From a bacterium (GTDB taxonomy: Bacteria; Bdellovibrionota_C; UBA2361; RFPC01): a stretch of 64,000 bases of DNA. Positions within the stretch are counted from its first letter, which is position 1. The number at the start of each line of letters is the position of its first letter. This document shows positions 45,106 to 52,938 of the stretch, in pieces. The translations under genes were made by a program, and so were the position numbers. The notes beneath the pieces are model-generated. The model worked only from the letters and a program-made list of their open reading frames with translations. It ran no database searches and was not told the DNA's origin. The DNA lies in contig JAUIIO010000010.1 of assembly GCA_030431715.1 (NCBI GenBank), positions 1 to 64,000 of the forward strand, written 5' to 3'.

Positions 45106-45143
45106 GTATTAACCGCCAAAGACGCCAAAATCGCTAAAGAAGT
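45106..45143 (+). repeat. GTATTAACCG-type repeat, copy 1
   Basis: An A-rich sequence beginning GTATTAACCG, with further CCAAA and GCTAAAGAAG segments, lies 12 bases after lpxA. A similar, diverged copy is at 46063-46102, on the other side of tpiA. It looks like a small dispersed repeat of the accgccaaagacgcc kind. Confidence 0.5.
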
Positions 45144-45165
45144 GTGTCGGGAATAGTCAGCACCG

Positions 45166-45281
45166 GTCATTGCGAGGAGATGAGACCGCAGGTCGAACGA
45201 CGCGGCAATCTCCCGATAGCTGGCTAAAGCTTAAGAGATTGCCGCGTCGTTCGGTCTACGACCTCAGCTCCTCGCAATGAC
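45166..45281. repeat. Large palindromic element with 47-base arms (GTCATTGCGAGG type)
   Basis: Arms 45166-45212 and 45235-45281 match at 41 of 47 positions around a 22-base loop. The outer ends read GTCATTGCGAGGAG and the inner ends GACGCGGCAATCTC. The mismatches cluster in the centre, where the left arm carries GACC-N3-GGTC and the right arm GGTC-N3-GACC, so each arm also has its own small palindrome. It resembles widespread GTCATTGCGAG repeat families seen in many bacterial genomes. It sits between convergent lpxA and tpiA and could also end transcription. Confidence 0.85.
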
Positions 45282-45296
45282 GACACGATGAACAAG

Positions 45297-46058
45297 CTAT
45301 CCTTCAGCGATTTCGGCGAGTTTTGAGAACTTTTCGTAGACGAGGCTTGCTCCGCCTACAAGGGCTCCTGCAACCTCTTCAATTTTTGAGATTTCGCCAA
45401 AATTGTCTGGGGACACGCTGCCGCCATAGAGTATTGGTGGGCAGGGGGCGGTCGAGTTGAAAGACTTCCAGTACTCAATAATTCCTCTATGAGTGTCGGT
45501 GATATCTTCAAGGGTAGGGACCTTTCCGGTGCCGATCGCCCATACAGGTTCGTAGGCGAGTATTAATGGCTTTGAGGGGGCTTCATCTGATGAAAGGTAT
45601 GTGAAGAGCCCTTCAAGCTGTGTTCTGAGCACGGTATCTGTCTTTCCAGCTTCTCTTTCTTCCAGTGTTTCACCTATGCAAACTACCGGGAGAAGATCGG
45701 TCTCCATCGCCGCACGAGTTCTTCTAAGAACATCATGATCGTTTTCCCCAAAGTACTGTCGTCTTTCAGAGTGTCCTATCAGAGCAAAGGTCGCGCCTGC
45801 TTCAAGAGCCATGCCGCAGGATATCTCTCCAGTATATGCGCCGTTTTCGGCCCAGTGAACGTTTTGTACGCCTATTTGAAGCTGGCTTTCTTTTGCAACG
45901 GATGTGGCGGAGGCGATCGAGAGAAACGGTGGTGCTATTTTTAGCTCTGTTTTCTTCAAGCCTGTTGAAAGCTCAGCCAGCTGTTGGCAGTACTCTGTGG
46001 TAGCGGCAATACCGTGATTCATTTTCCAGTTGCCGATGAGAAATGTTTTATTGTTCAT
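45297..46058 (-). CDS. tpiA: Triose-phosphate isomerase
   Basis: This 253-residue glycolytic TIM barrel has Lys12 in GNWKMN, His96 in IGHSERR, Glu170 in AYEPVWAIGTG and the phosphate loop GALVGGASL. ATG 46058 gives the standard N-terminus; the frame from 46085 is an unsupported extension. No clear ribosome site is visible. It follows gap by 86 bases containing a hairpin and a repeat. Confidence 0.96.
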   Translation of the reverse strand: MNNKTFLIGNWKMNHGIAATTEYCQQLAELSTGLKKTELKIAPPFLSIASATSVAKESQLQIGVQNVHWAENGAYTGEISCGMALEAGATFALIGHSERRQYFGENDHDVLRRTRAAMETDLLPVVCIGETLEEREAGKTDTVLRTQLEGLFTYLSSDEAPSKPLILAYEPVWAIGTGKVPTLEDITDTHRGIIEYWKSFNSTAPCPPILYGGSVSPDNFGEISKIEEVAGALVGGASLVYEKFSKLAEIAEG

Positions 46059-46062
46059 ACGT

Positions 46063-46102
46063 GTATTAACCGTAAAAAGCCGCAAAAAACACTAAAGAGA
46101 AG
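46063..46102 (+). repeat. GTATTAACCG-type repeat, copy 2
   Basis: A diverged second copy of the repeat at 45106-45143, placed just before the tpiA start codon on the minus strand. Shared segments are GTATTAACCG, GCC-x-CAAAA and CTAAAGA-x-AAG. Confidence 0.45.
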
Positions 46103-46126
46103 CAAGTCTCAAAGTGTTGATTGCGG
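46080..46126. promoter_or_regulatory. Hairpin in the gap-tpiA intercistronic region
   Basis: Arms 46080-46093 and 46113-46126 are complementary at 12 of 14 positions with a 19-base loop. It falls between the gap stop and the tpiA start and could tune the amount of tpiA message relative to gap. Confidence 0.45.
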
Positions 46127-46144
46127 CAATGTTACCAGTGACAA

Positions 46145-47158
46145 TTAGCCGAGAGCTTTTGCCATCATAGTTGAGGCATCAAGCATTCTGGTCGAGAAGC
46201 CCATTTCGTTGTCATACCATGCAACAACTTTAGCCATCTTGCCGCCCATAACCATTGTGCAGAGCGAATCTACTATTGAAGAGTTAGGATTTCCAACGTA
46301 GTCAATCGAGACGAGTGGCTCTTCTGAAAATCCAAGGATTCCTTTGAGAGAGTTTTCACTCGCATTTTTAAGGGCGCGGTTTAAATCTTCTACCGTGGTT
46401 TCCTGCTCAAGTTCGGCAACGAAATCAACAAGAGAAACGTCCATTGTCGGAACCCGTACAGCAAATCCATCGACTTTGCCCTTAAGCTCTGGAAGAACGA
46501 GACCAACGGCCTTGGCTGCGCCAGTAGTCGTAGGAATCATTGATACTGCGGCAGCACGTGCCCGTCTCAAATCAGAGTGTGGGAGATCGAGAATCTTCTG
46601 ATCGTTGGTATATGAGTGAATAGTTGTCATAGTACCTTTCACAATTCCGAAATTTTCAAGAAGTACTTTTGCTACAGGAGCAAGGCAGTTGGTAGTGCAT
46701 GAGGCGCAGCTTATTACATCGTGTTCTGCTGTGTTGTAGGTCTCATGGTTTACGCCCATTGCTATAGTCGTGTCTGGATCAGGAGACGGAGCTGAGATTA
46801 TCACCTTTTTAGCACCAGCCTGCATATGAAGTGTTGCTTGCTCTTTTTTGCGGAAGATACCTGTGCATTCAAGAACGATATCAACCCCCATGTCTTTCCA
46901 AGGGAGAGCTTTTGGATCTCTTTCAGCTGAGACTTTGATTGTTTTTCCATTTACCACTAGGGCGCCGTCGCTTGCCACGACTTCACCGTTAAAACGACCG
47001 TGTACAGAGTCGTACTTAAGGAGGTGGGCGAGGGTGTTAGCGTCAGTCAGGTCATTGATAGCCACAATTTCTAGGCTATCCCAGTCCTTTGAGAAGTACT
47101 GTCTAAGTACGTTTCTGCCGATTCTACCAAATCCGTTGATTGCTACTTTTACTGTCAT
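46145..47158 (-). CDS. gap: Glyceraldehyde-3-phosphate dehydrogenase, type I
   Basis: This 337-residue enzyme has the NAD-binding INGFGRIGRNVLR near the start, Asp36 in VAIND (NAD preference), catalytic Cys154 in SCASCTTNC and His181 in TIHSYTND. ATG 47158 has AAGGGA upstream; the frame stays open to 47326 but without similarity. With tpiA it forms a two-gene glycolysis/gluconeogenesis unit. Confidence 0.96.
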   Translation of the reverse strand: MTVKVAINGFGRIGRNVLRQYFSKDWDSLEIVAINDLTDANTLAHLLKYDSVHGRFNGEVVASDGALVVNGKTIKVSAERDPKALPWKDMGVDIVLECTGIFRKKEQATLHMQAGAKKVIISAPSPDPDTTIAMGVNHETYNTAEHDVISCASCTTNCLAPVAKVLLENFGIVKGTMTTIHSYTNDQKILDLPHSDLRRARAAAVSMIPTTTGAAKAVGLVLPELKGKVDGFAVRVPTMDVSLVDFVAELEQETTVEDLNRALKNASENSLKGILGFSEEPLVSIDYVGNPNSSIVDSLCTMVMGGKMAKVVAWYDNEMGFSTRMLDASTMMAKALG

Positions 47159-47205
47159 AAGTCTCGTGTCCCTTTTGTTATGAGAGTAGAAAAAATCGCA
47201 TTTAT

Positions 47206-47222
47206 CTCTGGTGGAACCAGAG
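47206..47222. promoter_or_regulatory. Small hairpin in the gap 5' leader
   Basis: Perfect 7-base arms (47206-47212 and 47216-47222) with a 3-base loop lie in the gap leader. On the mRNA (minus) strand a run of six T follows about ten bases later, so attenuation is conceivable. Confidence 0.35.
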
Positions 47223-47252
47223 TGAAAGCTATATCTTCTATTACAGCTAACT

Positions 47253-47280
47253 ATCATACTTTTCACGAGAAAAAGAGCAA
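47253..47280 (-). promoter_or_regulatory. Probable sigma-70 promoter for gap-tpiA
   Basis: On the minus strand, TTGCTC (47275-47280) and TATGAT (47253-47258) are separated by 16 bases. A transcript would have a leader of about 90 bases that includes the hairpin at 47206-47222. Confidence 0.45.
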
Positions 47281-47375
47281 TAGGAACAGTGTTGTTTTTT
47301 GACCGAGCTGCGGTATTGTTAGCCATGACTGAGTAAGAGGTTTAAGTACCGTATAAATTTAAGAACGAGGAATCG

Positions 47376-48083
47376 ATGGAGAGTCAGGAAGGAGTTCTGC
47401 AGGCTGGAATATTTGAGATGGTTACCGGGTCAGGGCCGGTGGTCTTTGGTGTGCTTATCATTCTCATTATCCTCTCTGTTTGGAGCTGGACAATTACAAT
47501 TTCGAAAATGCTACAGCTCAAGCGAGCGAAGGCTGAATCCGAGGAGTTTAGTGCTCTTTTTTGGGAAACGAGGAATCTGTCGCGGGTAGATGACAGTTCT
47601 CACCGATTATCATCAAGCCCACTCGCAAGAGTCTTTAGCTCCGGCTACCGTGAGCTTAATCATCTGACCGCTGAAAATCAGGGGGCTGAGCTTACAAAAG
47701 AAGAGATTAAAACCGTAGAGAGTGCTTTGAAGCGAGCGGAATATGAAGAGGGGCTTCGTCTTGAGCGCGGAGTAACATTTCTTGCTACTGTGGCAAGTGC
47801 TGCCCCTTTTATAGGTCTCTTTGGAACCGTCTGGGGAATAATGAATGCGTTTCATGGTCTGAGCTCTGCTAGCACAACCACCCTTCAGGCTGTAGCGCCA
47901 GGGATATCTGAGGCACTTGTCGCAACCGCGATAGGTCTTGCTGCTGCTATTCCTGCTGCGGTTGCGTACAACTACTTTGCTGTTGCTATACGAAATGCAA
48001 GGGAGTCGATGATGAAATTTCGCTCTGAGTTTATCACCTTTGCTAGGCAGTACTACATAAACGGCAATAGGAAGGGGGCATAA
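47376..48083 (+). CDS. tolQ: Tol-Pal system proton channel subunit TolQ
   Basis: This 235-residue inner-membrane protein has three helices, near residues 17-40, 140-160 and 180-205. The conserved GLFGTVWGIMNAF and GISEALVATAIGLAAAIPAAVAYN segments are those of the MotA/TolQ/ExbB channel. With TolR it uses the proton gradient to energise TolA for outer-membrane constriction. GAGGAATCG precedes the ATG. Its stop overlaps the tolR start. Confidence 0.93.
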   Translation: MESQEGVLQAGIFEMVTGSGPVVFGVLIILIILSVWSWTITISKMLQLKRAKAESEEFSALFWETRNLSRVDDSSHRLSSSPLARVFSSGYRELNHLTAENQGAELTKEEIKTVESALKRAEYEEGLRLERGVTFLATVASAAPFIGLFGTVWGIMNAFHGLSSASTTTLQAVAPGISEALVATAIGLAAAIPAAVAYNYFAVAIRNARESMMKFRSEFITFARQYYINGNRKGA

Positions 48084-48538
48084 TGGCATTTGGCGGCGGT
48101 GGGTCAGATGGCCCAGTAGCGAACATTAACGTGACTCCTCTTGTGGATGTCATGCTCGTACTTCTGGTAATTTTTATGGTGACAGCGCCTATGTTGCAGC
48201 AGGGCGTGGATGTAAATCTTCCAAAAGCCACAACTGCTCCAATGCAAGGTTCCTCTGAGCAGCTCGTGCTCTCAGTAGATAAGGGTGGTCAGATATTTCT
48301 AGGTAAGGAAAATCAGCTTGAGCTTGATAATCTAGCCGAGAAAATGAAGGCCGTCATGGCTGCAAGACCACCAGAGGAGCAGAAAGTATACATCAAAGCT
48401 GACACTGACCTTGATTATGGTCGTGTCATGGAGGTTATGTCTTCTCTGCATAAGGCCGGAATAACTCAGATCGGACTTGTTTCTGCACCGTTTCAATCTG
48501 AGAAGGCGGCGGCAGATAAGAGTAGTGCCAAAAAGTAG
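48083..48538 (+). CDS. tolR: Tol-Pal system protein TolR
   Basis: This 151-residue protein has one membrane helix (about 20-38) with the proton-relay Asp in NVTPLVDVMLVLLVIFMV and a periplasmic ExbD/TolR domain containing VYIKADTDLDYGRVM. It overlaps tolQ by one base. Confidence 0.94.
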   Translation: MAFGGGGSDGPVANINVTPLVDVMLVLLVIFMVTAPMLQQGVDVNLPKATTAPMQGSSEQLVLSVDKGGQIFLGKENQLELDNLAEKMKAVMAARPPEEQKVYIKADTDLDYGRVMEVMSSLHKAGITQIGLVSAPFQSEKAAADKSSAKK

Positions 48539-48577
48539 TTAGTAGATCGTTTCTCGCATATTGTAAGAGTACTATTC

Positions 48578-49471
48578 GTGTCAGGTGATTTTTCAAAGGG
48601 ACTAATTCTCTCGCTCGTAGGGCATGTTGTGCTTTTTTCCTTCCTTGCAGGGAATCACACCAGTGACCTTAGCGATTTTGGTAAACCAATGATCTACTCT
48701 GTCAGTATTGAGGGCGGAGAAAAGATCGGTGGTATAGCTCAGGTGCCTGAAAAGAACTCTAAGCCTGATAAAGCACCTCCTAAGAAAGTGCAGTCTCCGC
48801 CCGAGGAGAAAGAGCCAGAACCAGAACAAGAGGAGGAGCCTCCAGTAGAAGCTAAAAAAGAAGAGGCCCCTCCGGAGGATGTTGAGGATGCTGAAGTTTC
48901 GCTCGCAGAGAAAGAGAAGGAAAAGGCAACTCCTACGCCAGAACCCAAGAAGCCTAAGCCAACTCCTAAGCCTAAGCCGAAACCTAAGCCGAAACCAAAG
49001 CCAAAACCTAAGCCTAAGCCGGTGGTTAAACCAAAACCGAAACCAAAGGCTAAGGAGCCATCGTTAGCTGAAATAAATAAGCGTCTTCAGCAGGCGGTGC
49101 AACGGTACACCGGAGAATCTACTGATGCTGGTGGTCAGGGGTTTGGTTCTGCCGGCGGTACAGGAAGTGGGCTTGGTGGTGGAGTAACCCGTCCACCGGA
49201 GTTTTTCAGGTATCAGAGCATCTTGGAGTCATATATTAAGTCTGGATGGCGCTGGCACGATACGAGAGAGGACTTAACTGCTCGAGTATGCTTTAAGATA
49301 TCTGAAAAGGGGCGTCTTTCTGATATACGACTCTGTGGCTCTTCGGGGAATGGAAATTTCGATGATTCCGTTATCCGTGCTGTTACAAAAGCAGACCCTG
49401 TTCCTTCTCCGCCTGAATCGGTATACTCTTTTTTCAAGGAAGTACGGTTAACCTTCAGTCCATTGGAGTAA
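48578..49471 (+). CDS. tolA: TolA/TonB-like energy-transducing protein
   Basis: The 297-residue protein has a membrane helix near 8-24 (with His), an acidic Pro/Glu linker, and a Lys-Pro repeat (about 120-160, essentially KP dipeptides) that should form a stiff rod across the periplasm. A Gly-rich hinge and a C-terminal TolA/TonB fold follow (KSGWRWHDTREDLTARVCFK, SSGNGNFDDSVIRAVTKADP). Two Cys in the last domain probably bond. The start is GTG 48578. Position between tolR and tolB makes it TolA in function. Confidence 0.88.
   Translation: MSGDFSKGLILSLVGHVVLFSFLAGNHTSDLSDFGKPMIYSVSIEGGEKIGGIAQVPEKNSKPDKAPPKKVQSPPEEKEPEPEQEEEPPVEAKKEEAPPEDVEDAEVSLAEKEKEKATPTPEPKKPKPTPKPKPKPKPKPKPKPKPKPVVKPKPKPKAKEPSLAEINKRLQQAVQRYTGESTDAGGQGFGSAGGTGSGLGGGVTRPPEFFRYQSILESYIKSGWRWHDTREDLTARVCFKISEKGRLSDIRLCGSSGNGNFDDSVIRAVTKADPVPSPPESVYSFFKEVRLTFSPLE
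48955..49050 (+). repeat. Lys-Pro coding repeat in tolA
   Basis: Tandem AAR-CCN dipeptide codons encode a run of Lys-Pro pairs. Codon choice alternates, but the region is prone to slippage and length change. Confidence 0.7.
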
Positions 49472-49474
49472 GAT

Positions 49475-50128
49475 ATGCTACCAAAGTGGGCCTCAATTGT
49501 ATGTGGCTTTTTTCTAATAGCATTTGTTTACAGCATCTATATGACATCTCCTGCTAACAGTGATACGACCAGTAAGGAAGAGAAGCGCTTAACGGAAGGG
49601 GCTACCTTTGGAGGTGGTTGCTTTTGGTGTATGGAGCCGCCCTTCGATAAAGTTATTGGAGTTTGGGATACAACCTCAGGATATATGGGAGGGGGAGAAG
49701 AAGAGGCCAGTTATAAAAAGGTTTCTTCTGGTGCAACCGATCACGTTGAAGTGTTGCATGTTCGCTTTGACCCCGAAACGGTAACCTACGAAGAGCTTTT
49801 GGATGTTTACTGGCGTAATAGTGACCCAACTACTTCAGGGCGTCAGTTTTGTGATGTCGGCAAGCAGTACCGTCCGGTTATTTTCTATCACAGCGAGGAG
49901 CAGAAAGAGGCTGCACAGAAGTCCATGATAGCGGCTCAAGGGAAGCTGCAAGTAGATAAAAAAATTGTAACGAGCATTGAACCAGCACTTACGTTTTATC
50001 CTGCAGAAGATTATCATCAGGATTATTACAAAAAAAATCCTGACAATTATTACAGGTATCGTAGAGGATGTGGCAGAGATGCAAGGCTACAAGAGCTCTG
50101 GGGAAAAACAACTAAAAATGCACATTAG
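49475..50128 (+). CDS. msrA: Exported peptide-methionine (S)-S-oxide reductase
   Basis: This 217-residue protein has an N-terminal signal or anchor (about 7-23), then the MsrA domain: GGGCFWCMEPPFD with active Cys49, GYMGGGEEEASYKKVSSGATDHVE, and FYPAEDYHQDYY. It repairs oxidised methionine. Unusually it sits inside the tol operon, 3 bases after tolA and 10 bases before tolB, with a GGAGTAAG ribosome site overlapping the tolA stop. A periplasmic or membrane-tethered role is inferred from the leader. Confidence 0.92.
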   Translation: MLPKWASIVCGFFLIAFVYSIYMTSPANSDTTSKEEKRLTEGATFGGGCFWCMEPPFDKVIGVWDTTSGYMGGGEEEASYKKVSSGATDHVEVLHVRFDPETVTYEELLDVYWRNSDPTTSGRQFCDVGKQYRPVIFYHSEEQKEAAQKSMIAAQGKLQVDKKIVTSIEPALTFYPAEDYHQDYYKKNPDNYYRYRRGCGRDARLQELWGKTTKNAH

Positions 50129-50138
50129 GAGATATTGC

Positions 50139-51452
50139 ATGATTCAAACACTCAGAAATATGAGCGTTGTCGTTCTTTCTGTTTTCATATTCATTTCTAA
50201 CACTGCGATTGCTCAAACCGACCTCGTTGTACGAGGCTCAGGCAGGCTGTATCCGATTGGTGTCCCACAACTCTGCTTACAAAGTGGGGAGACAGGTGCT
50301 GTTCGAGAGATTCCTGAGGTCTTGGCCCGTGATCTCGATATTTCTGGTTACTTTGAAGTCTTGAATCCCAATGCCTATGTGGAAACACCTGGCAAGTGTG
50401 CCGATTCCCCGGACGGGTATGCCTACTCAGATTGGTCCGTTATCGGTGCTGAGGGACTCGTTCGTGGTGTCGTAGTAGAAGACGATGATGAGTTAAAAGT
50501 TCAGCTCTTTCTCCATGATGTGCAGAAACAAAAAATAGTTCTCGGCAAGGAATATGATGGACACAAGACTCAGGCTAGGGAGATAGCCCACCGTTTTGCA
50601 AACGAAGTCATGCGATTTTTTACAGGTGAGGATGGGGTCTTTGGAAGTAAGATAGCTTTTTCGACTCGAATCGGAAGATTCAAAGAGCTCGCTGTGATGG
50701 ATATGGATGGAACAGGGGAGAGGCAACTCACCGATGAGAAGGGCCTAGCGATGTCCTCTTCGTGGGGACCCGCCGGACAGGTGCTTGTCTACACCTCGTA
50801 TCGACAGCGCATGCCCGATCTCTTTATGATCAATACACTTGATAGAAAGGTTAAGCGAGTTACTAGGGGTACAGGGCTTGAGGTAGGGGCGCAGTTTGGT
50901 CCTGATGGTAAGAGTCTTCTTGCTTCTCAGACATTTGGTAAGGAGTCACACCTCGTGCTCTTCGATCTTGAGGGGAGATTAAAACGACGGCTTACTGCGG
51001 TGCCTGGCGTTATTGATGTATCTCCAAAGTGGTCACCAGGCTTTCGTAAGATAGCATTTTGCTCTAATCGCTCAGGTGGACCGCAGATTTTTACTATGGA
51101 TGCTAGCGGTCAAAATGTGAAGCGCATAAGCTTTGTGAAGTCTAACTATTGTACTTCTCCAGCATGGTCGCCGCTTGGAGACAGGATAGCCTTTACCTGT
51201 CGAGCAGATGGTGGATTTCAGATTTTCTCCTCAAATGTTGATGGGTCCGATGCTCTTCAGCTAACCTCAGTTGGAAATAATGAAGATCCGGAATGGTCAC
51301 CAAATGGGAAATATCTTGCTTTTTCGAGTACATTTGGAAGGGGAAGGACTTATAACATCGGTATTATGCGTTACGACGGGAGCAATATTAAACAGCTCAC
51401 CAACAGTAGGACGGGCAATATGGACCCTGCGTGGGGCCCAATTCCACGCTAG
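50139..51452 (+). CDS. tolB: Tol-Pal system beta-propeller protein TolB
   Basis: The 437-residue periplasmic protein has a signal peptide (cleavage near AIAQ), an N-terminal domain (about 25-160) and a six-bladed propeller with the TolB repeats GxKIAFSTxxG, DLFMINTLDRKVKRVT, WSPGFRKIAFCSNRSG, WSPLGDRIAF and WSPNGKYLAFSS. It binds Pal. ATG 50139 has AGGAGA upstream; the longer frame from 49977 overlaps msrA by about 150 bases and is rejected. Confidence 0.93.
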   Translation: MIQTLRNMSVVVLSVFIFISNTAIAQTDLVVRGSGRLYPIGVPQLCLQSGETGAVREIPEVLARDLDISGYFEVLNPNAYVETPGKCADSPDGYAYSDWSVIGAEGLVRGVVVEDDDELKVQLFLHDVQKQKIVLGKEYDGHKTQAREIAHRFANEVMRFFTGEDGVFGSKIAFSTRIGRFKELAVMDMDGTGERQLTDEKGLAMSSSWGPAGQVLVYTSYRQRMPDLFMINTLDRKVKRVTRGTGLEVGAQFGPDGKSLLASQTFGKESHLVLFDLEGRLKRRLTAVPGVIDVSPKWSPGFRKIAFCSNRSGGPQIFTMDASGQNVKRISFVKSNYCTSPAWSPLGDRIAFTCRADGGFQIFSSNVDGSDALQLTSVGNNEDPEWSPNGKYLAFSSTFGRGRTYNIGIMRYDGSNIKQLTNSRTGNMDPAWGPIPR

Positions 51453-51637
51453 TTTAGGGTACTGCACTTATTGACTAGCCCCTGTGTGGATATCGTCGAC
51501 AAAAGTGTTGCTCTATTTGTGTATTATAAGTAATTATGCTGCATTACAGGAGTTACCTTAATGCGTTCACCTTTTCATTGACGCTCTGGTATCTTCAAGT
51601 GATGTTTGTAACATACTATTTCGCATAGGAGGATTTC

Positions 51638-52099
51638 ATGCGTTTAACCCGGTTGCTTCGTGTCGCTGGCAGGGTAGTGCTGCTCGCGGGTATTTTAATG
51701 CTTGTGGCTGCGTGCTCTTGTCGTACAAAGCGAGGAGTAGCGAATATCCCAATGGCTGAGGAGGGAAGTATTCTTAAAGATGTATACTTTGCCTTTGATA
51801 GCTATGACATAGATACTACAAATCGTTCGATTCTACAGAGCAACGCTATGTGGCTTAAAGAAAACACGGAGTCTCGCTTCGTGGTAGAGGGTCACTGTGA
51901 TGAGCGTGGTACTCCCGAGTACAACATGGCTCTAGGGCAGAAAAGAGCACAGGCCGTATATGATTATCTTAGAGGACTTGGAATAGGTGCCTCTAGAATG
52001 AGTACGGTAAGCTATGGTGAGGAGCTCCCTCTTGACCCACGTCACAACGAAGTTGCGTGGTCTAAAAATAGACGTGCTCACTTTCGTATTGAAAGATAG
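51638..52099 (+). CDS. pal: Peptidoglycan-associated lipoprotein Pal
   Basis: This 153-residue protein has a lipobox LVAAC (Cys26) and a C-terminal OmpA-like peptidoglycan-binding domain with FAFDSYDI, VEGHCDERGTPEYNMALGQKRA and the final RRAHFRIER. An AGGAGG site lies before the ATG. It is 185 bases after tolB, a gap with no gene and no convincing promoter. Confidence 0.95.
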   Translation: MRLTRLLRVAGRVVLLAGILMLVAACSCRTKRGVANIPMAEEGSILKDVYFAFDSYDIDTTNRSILQSNAMWLKENTESRFVVEGHCDERGTPEYNMALGQKRAQAVYDYLRGLGIGASRMSTVSYGEELPLDPRHNEVAWSKNRRAHFRIER

Positions 52100-52125
52100 C
52101 ATACCACAGTTAGCGATAGTCGTTC

Positions 52126-52154
52126 GTGGAGTCACACCTGTGGTGTGACTCCAC
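52126..52154. terminator. Perfect 13-bp hairpin between pal and cpoB
   Basis: Arms 52126-52138 and 52142-52154 are perfectly complementary over 13 bases, with a 3-base loop. No T-run follows, so it is likely an mRNA-stabilising or partial terminator stem within the operon. Confidence 0.6.
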
Positions 52155-52185
52155 AACAAGAGTGGAAATTTTCGGAGTTGTCTTT

Positions 52186-52920
52186 ATGTCTTGGAGTATT
52201 GTCAGTCACATTTCAAAGTGTGCCTTACTTACCACTACATTCGCTTTTGTAACTGGCTGTACGAGTTCAGAGGCCTATCGCAAGGAAGTTGAGTCTCTGA
52301 GACGCTCCATGGAAGACCTGAGGTCTGTTCAAGCTGATCAAAGCACAAGAATAGACGCTCTTGAAAACCGGGTAAGAAGTCTCTCTGGTCACCTCGAAGA
52401 GGTAAAGTACTCACAGGATTATCAGCTCGAAGGTGATGTTAGTTCACTAAAGAAAGACATCTCTTCCTTACGCAGACGAGTTCCTCCACCGCCAATAGTT
52501 CCCGTTATGGCTCTTGAGGCCGATGAGGTTCTTGCTCCACAACTCCCAGCAGAACATGCAAGACTTTTTAGTAATGCCCTTGTGCGTGTAAGAGAAGGCA
52601 ACTTTCGCGAAGCCCTTCCGATACTCAGTCAGATAGAGGACAGAGCTAGAGGCCAGGAGTGGTTACCTTATGTCCTTTTTTGGAAAGGTGTCTGCTATGA
52701 TGCCATAGGCGATAACAAAGGAGCCCTTGCTTCTTACAACGCTATTCTTGCTGGCTATCCTAAGAGTGGCCGCACTCCGCTTGCTCTGTTAAGACAGGCG
52801 TCCGTTTTTGTCCGTTTACGTGATACAAGTTCTGCTCGATTGGTCCTTCAGAAGCTTATCGCTGAGTTTCCAGGTACTACAGAAGCGAGACAGGCGAAGG
52901 AAAGGCTCGGTAAACTCTAA
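52186..52920 (+). CDS. cpoB: Tol-Pal associated CpoB/YbgF-like lipoprotein
   Basis: This 244-residue protein has a lipobox FVTGC (Cys25), a coiled-coil (about 30-95, heptads of Leu/Val), and a C-terminal TPR domain from about residue 120 (FSNALVRVREGNFREALPIL, FWKGVCYDAIGDNKGALASY, PLALLRQASVF). CpoB links peptidoglycan synthesis to Tol-driven constriction. Most homologs are plain periplasmic proteins; here it is lipidated. ATG 52186 was chosen because the signal starts there. Confidence 0.83.
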   Translation: MSWSIVSHISKCALLTTTFAFVTGCTSSEAYRKEVESLRRSMEDLRSVQADQSTRIDALENRVRSLSGHLEEVKYSQDYQLEGDVSSLKKDISSLRRRVPPPPIVPVMALEADEVLAPQLPAEHARLFSNALVRVREGNFREALPILSQIEDRARGQEWLPYVLFWKGVCYDAIGDNKGALASYNAILAGYPKSGRTPLALLRQASVFVRLRDTSSARLVLQKLIAEFPGTTEARQAKERLGKL

Positions 52921-52938
52921 GTTCATTGGAGCTCCCCC

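Noticed and set aside
46145..47326. 56-residue N-terminal extension of GAPDH
   Set aside because: The extension has no similarity and would cover the probable promoter; ATG 47158 has a ribosome site and gives the conserved N-terminus.
49977..50138. 54-residue N-terminal extension of TolB
   Set aside because: It lies entirely over msrA and has no signal features; ATG 50139 has the ribosome site and signal peptide.
51453..51637. TTGACG at 51578-51583 as a -35 box for pal
   Set aside because: At 16-18 bases downstream no acceptable -10 box is found.
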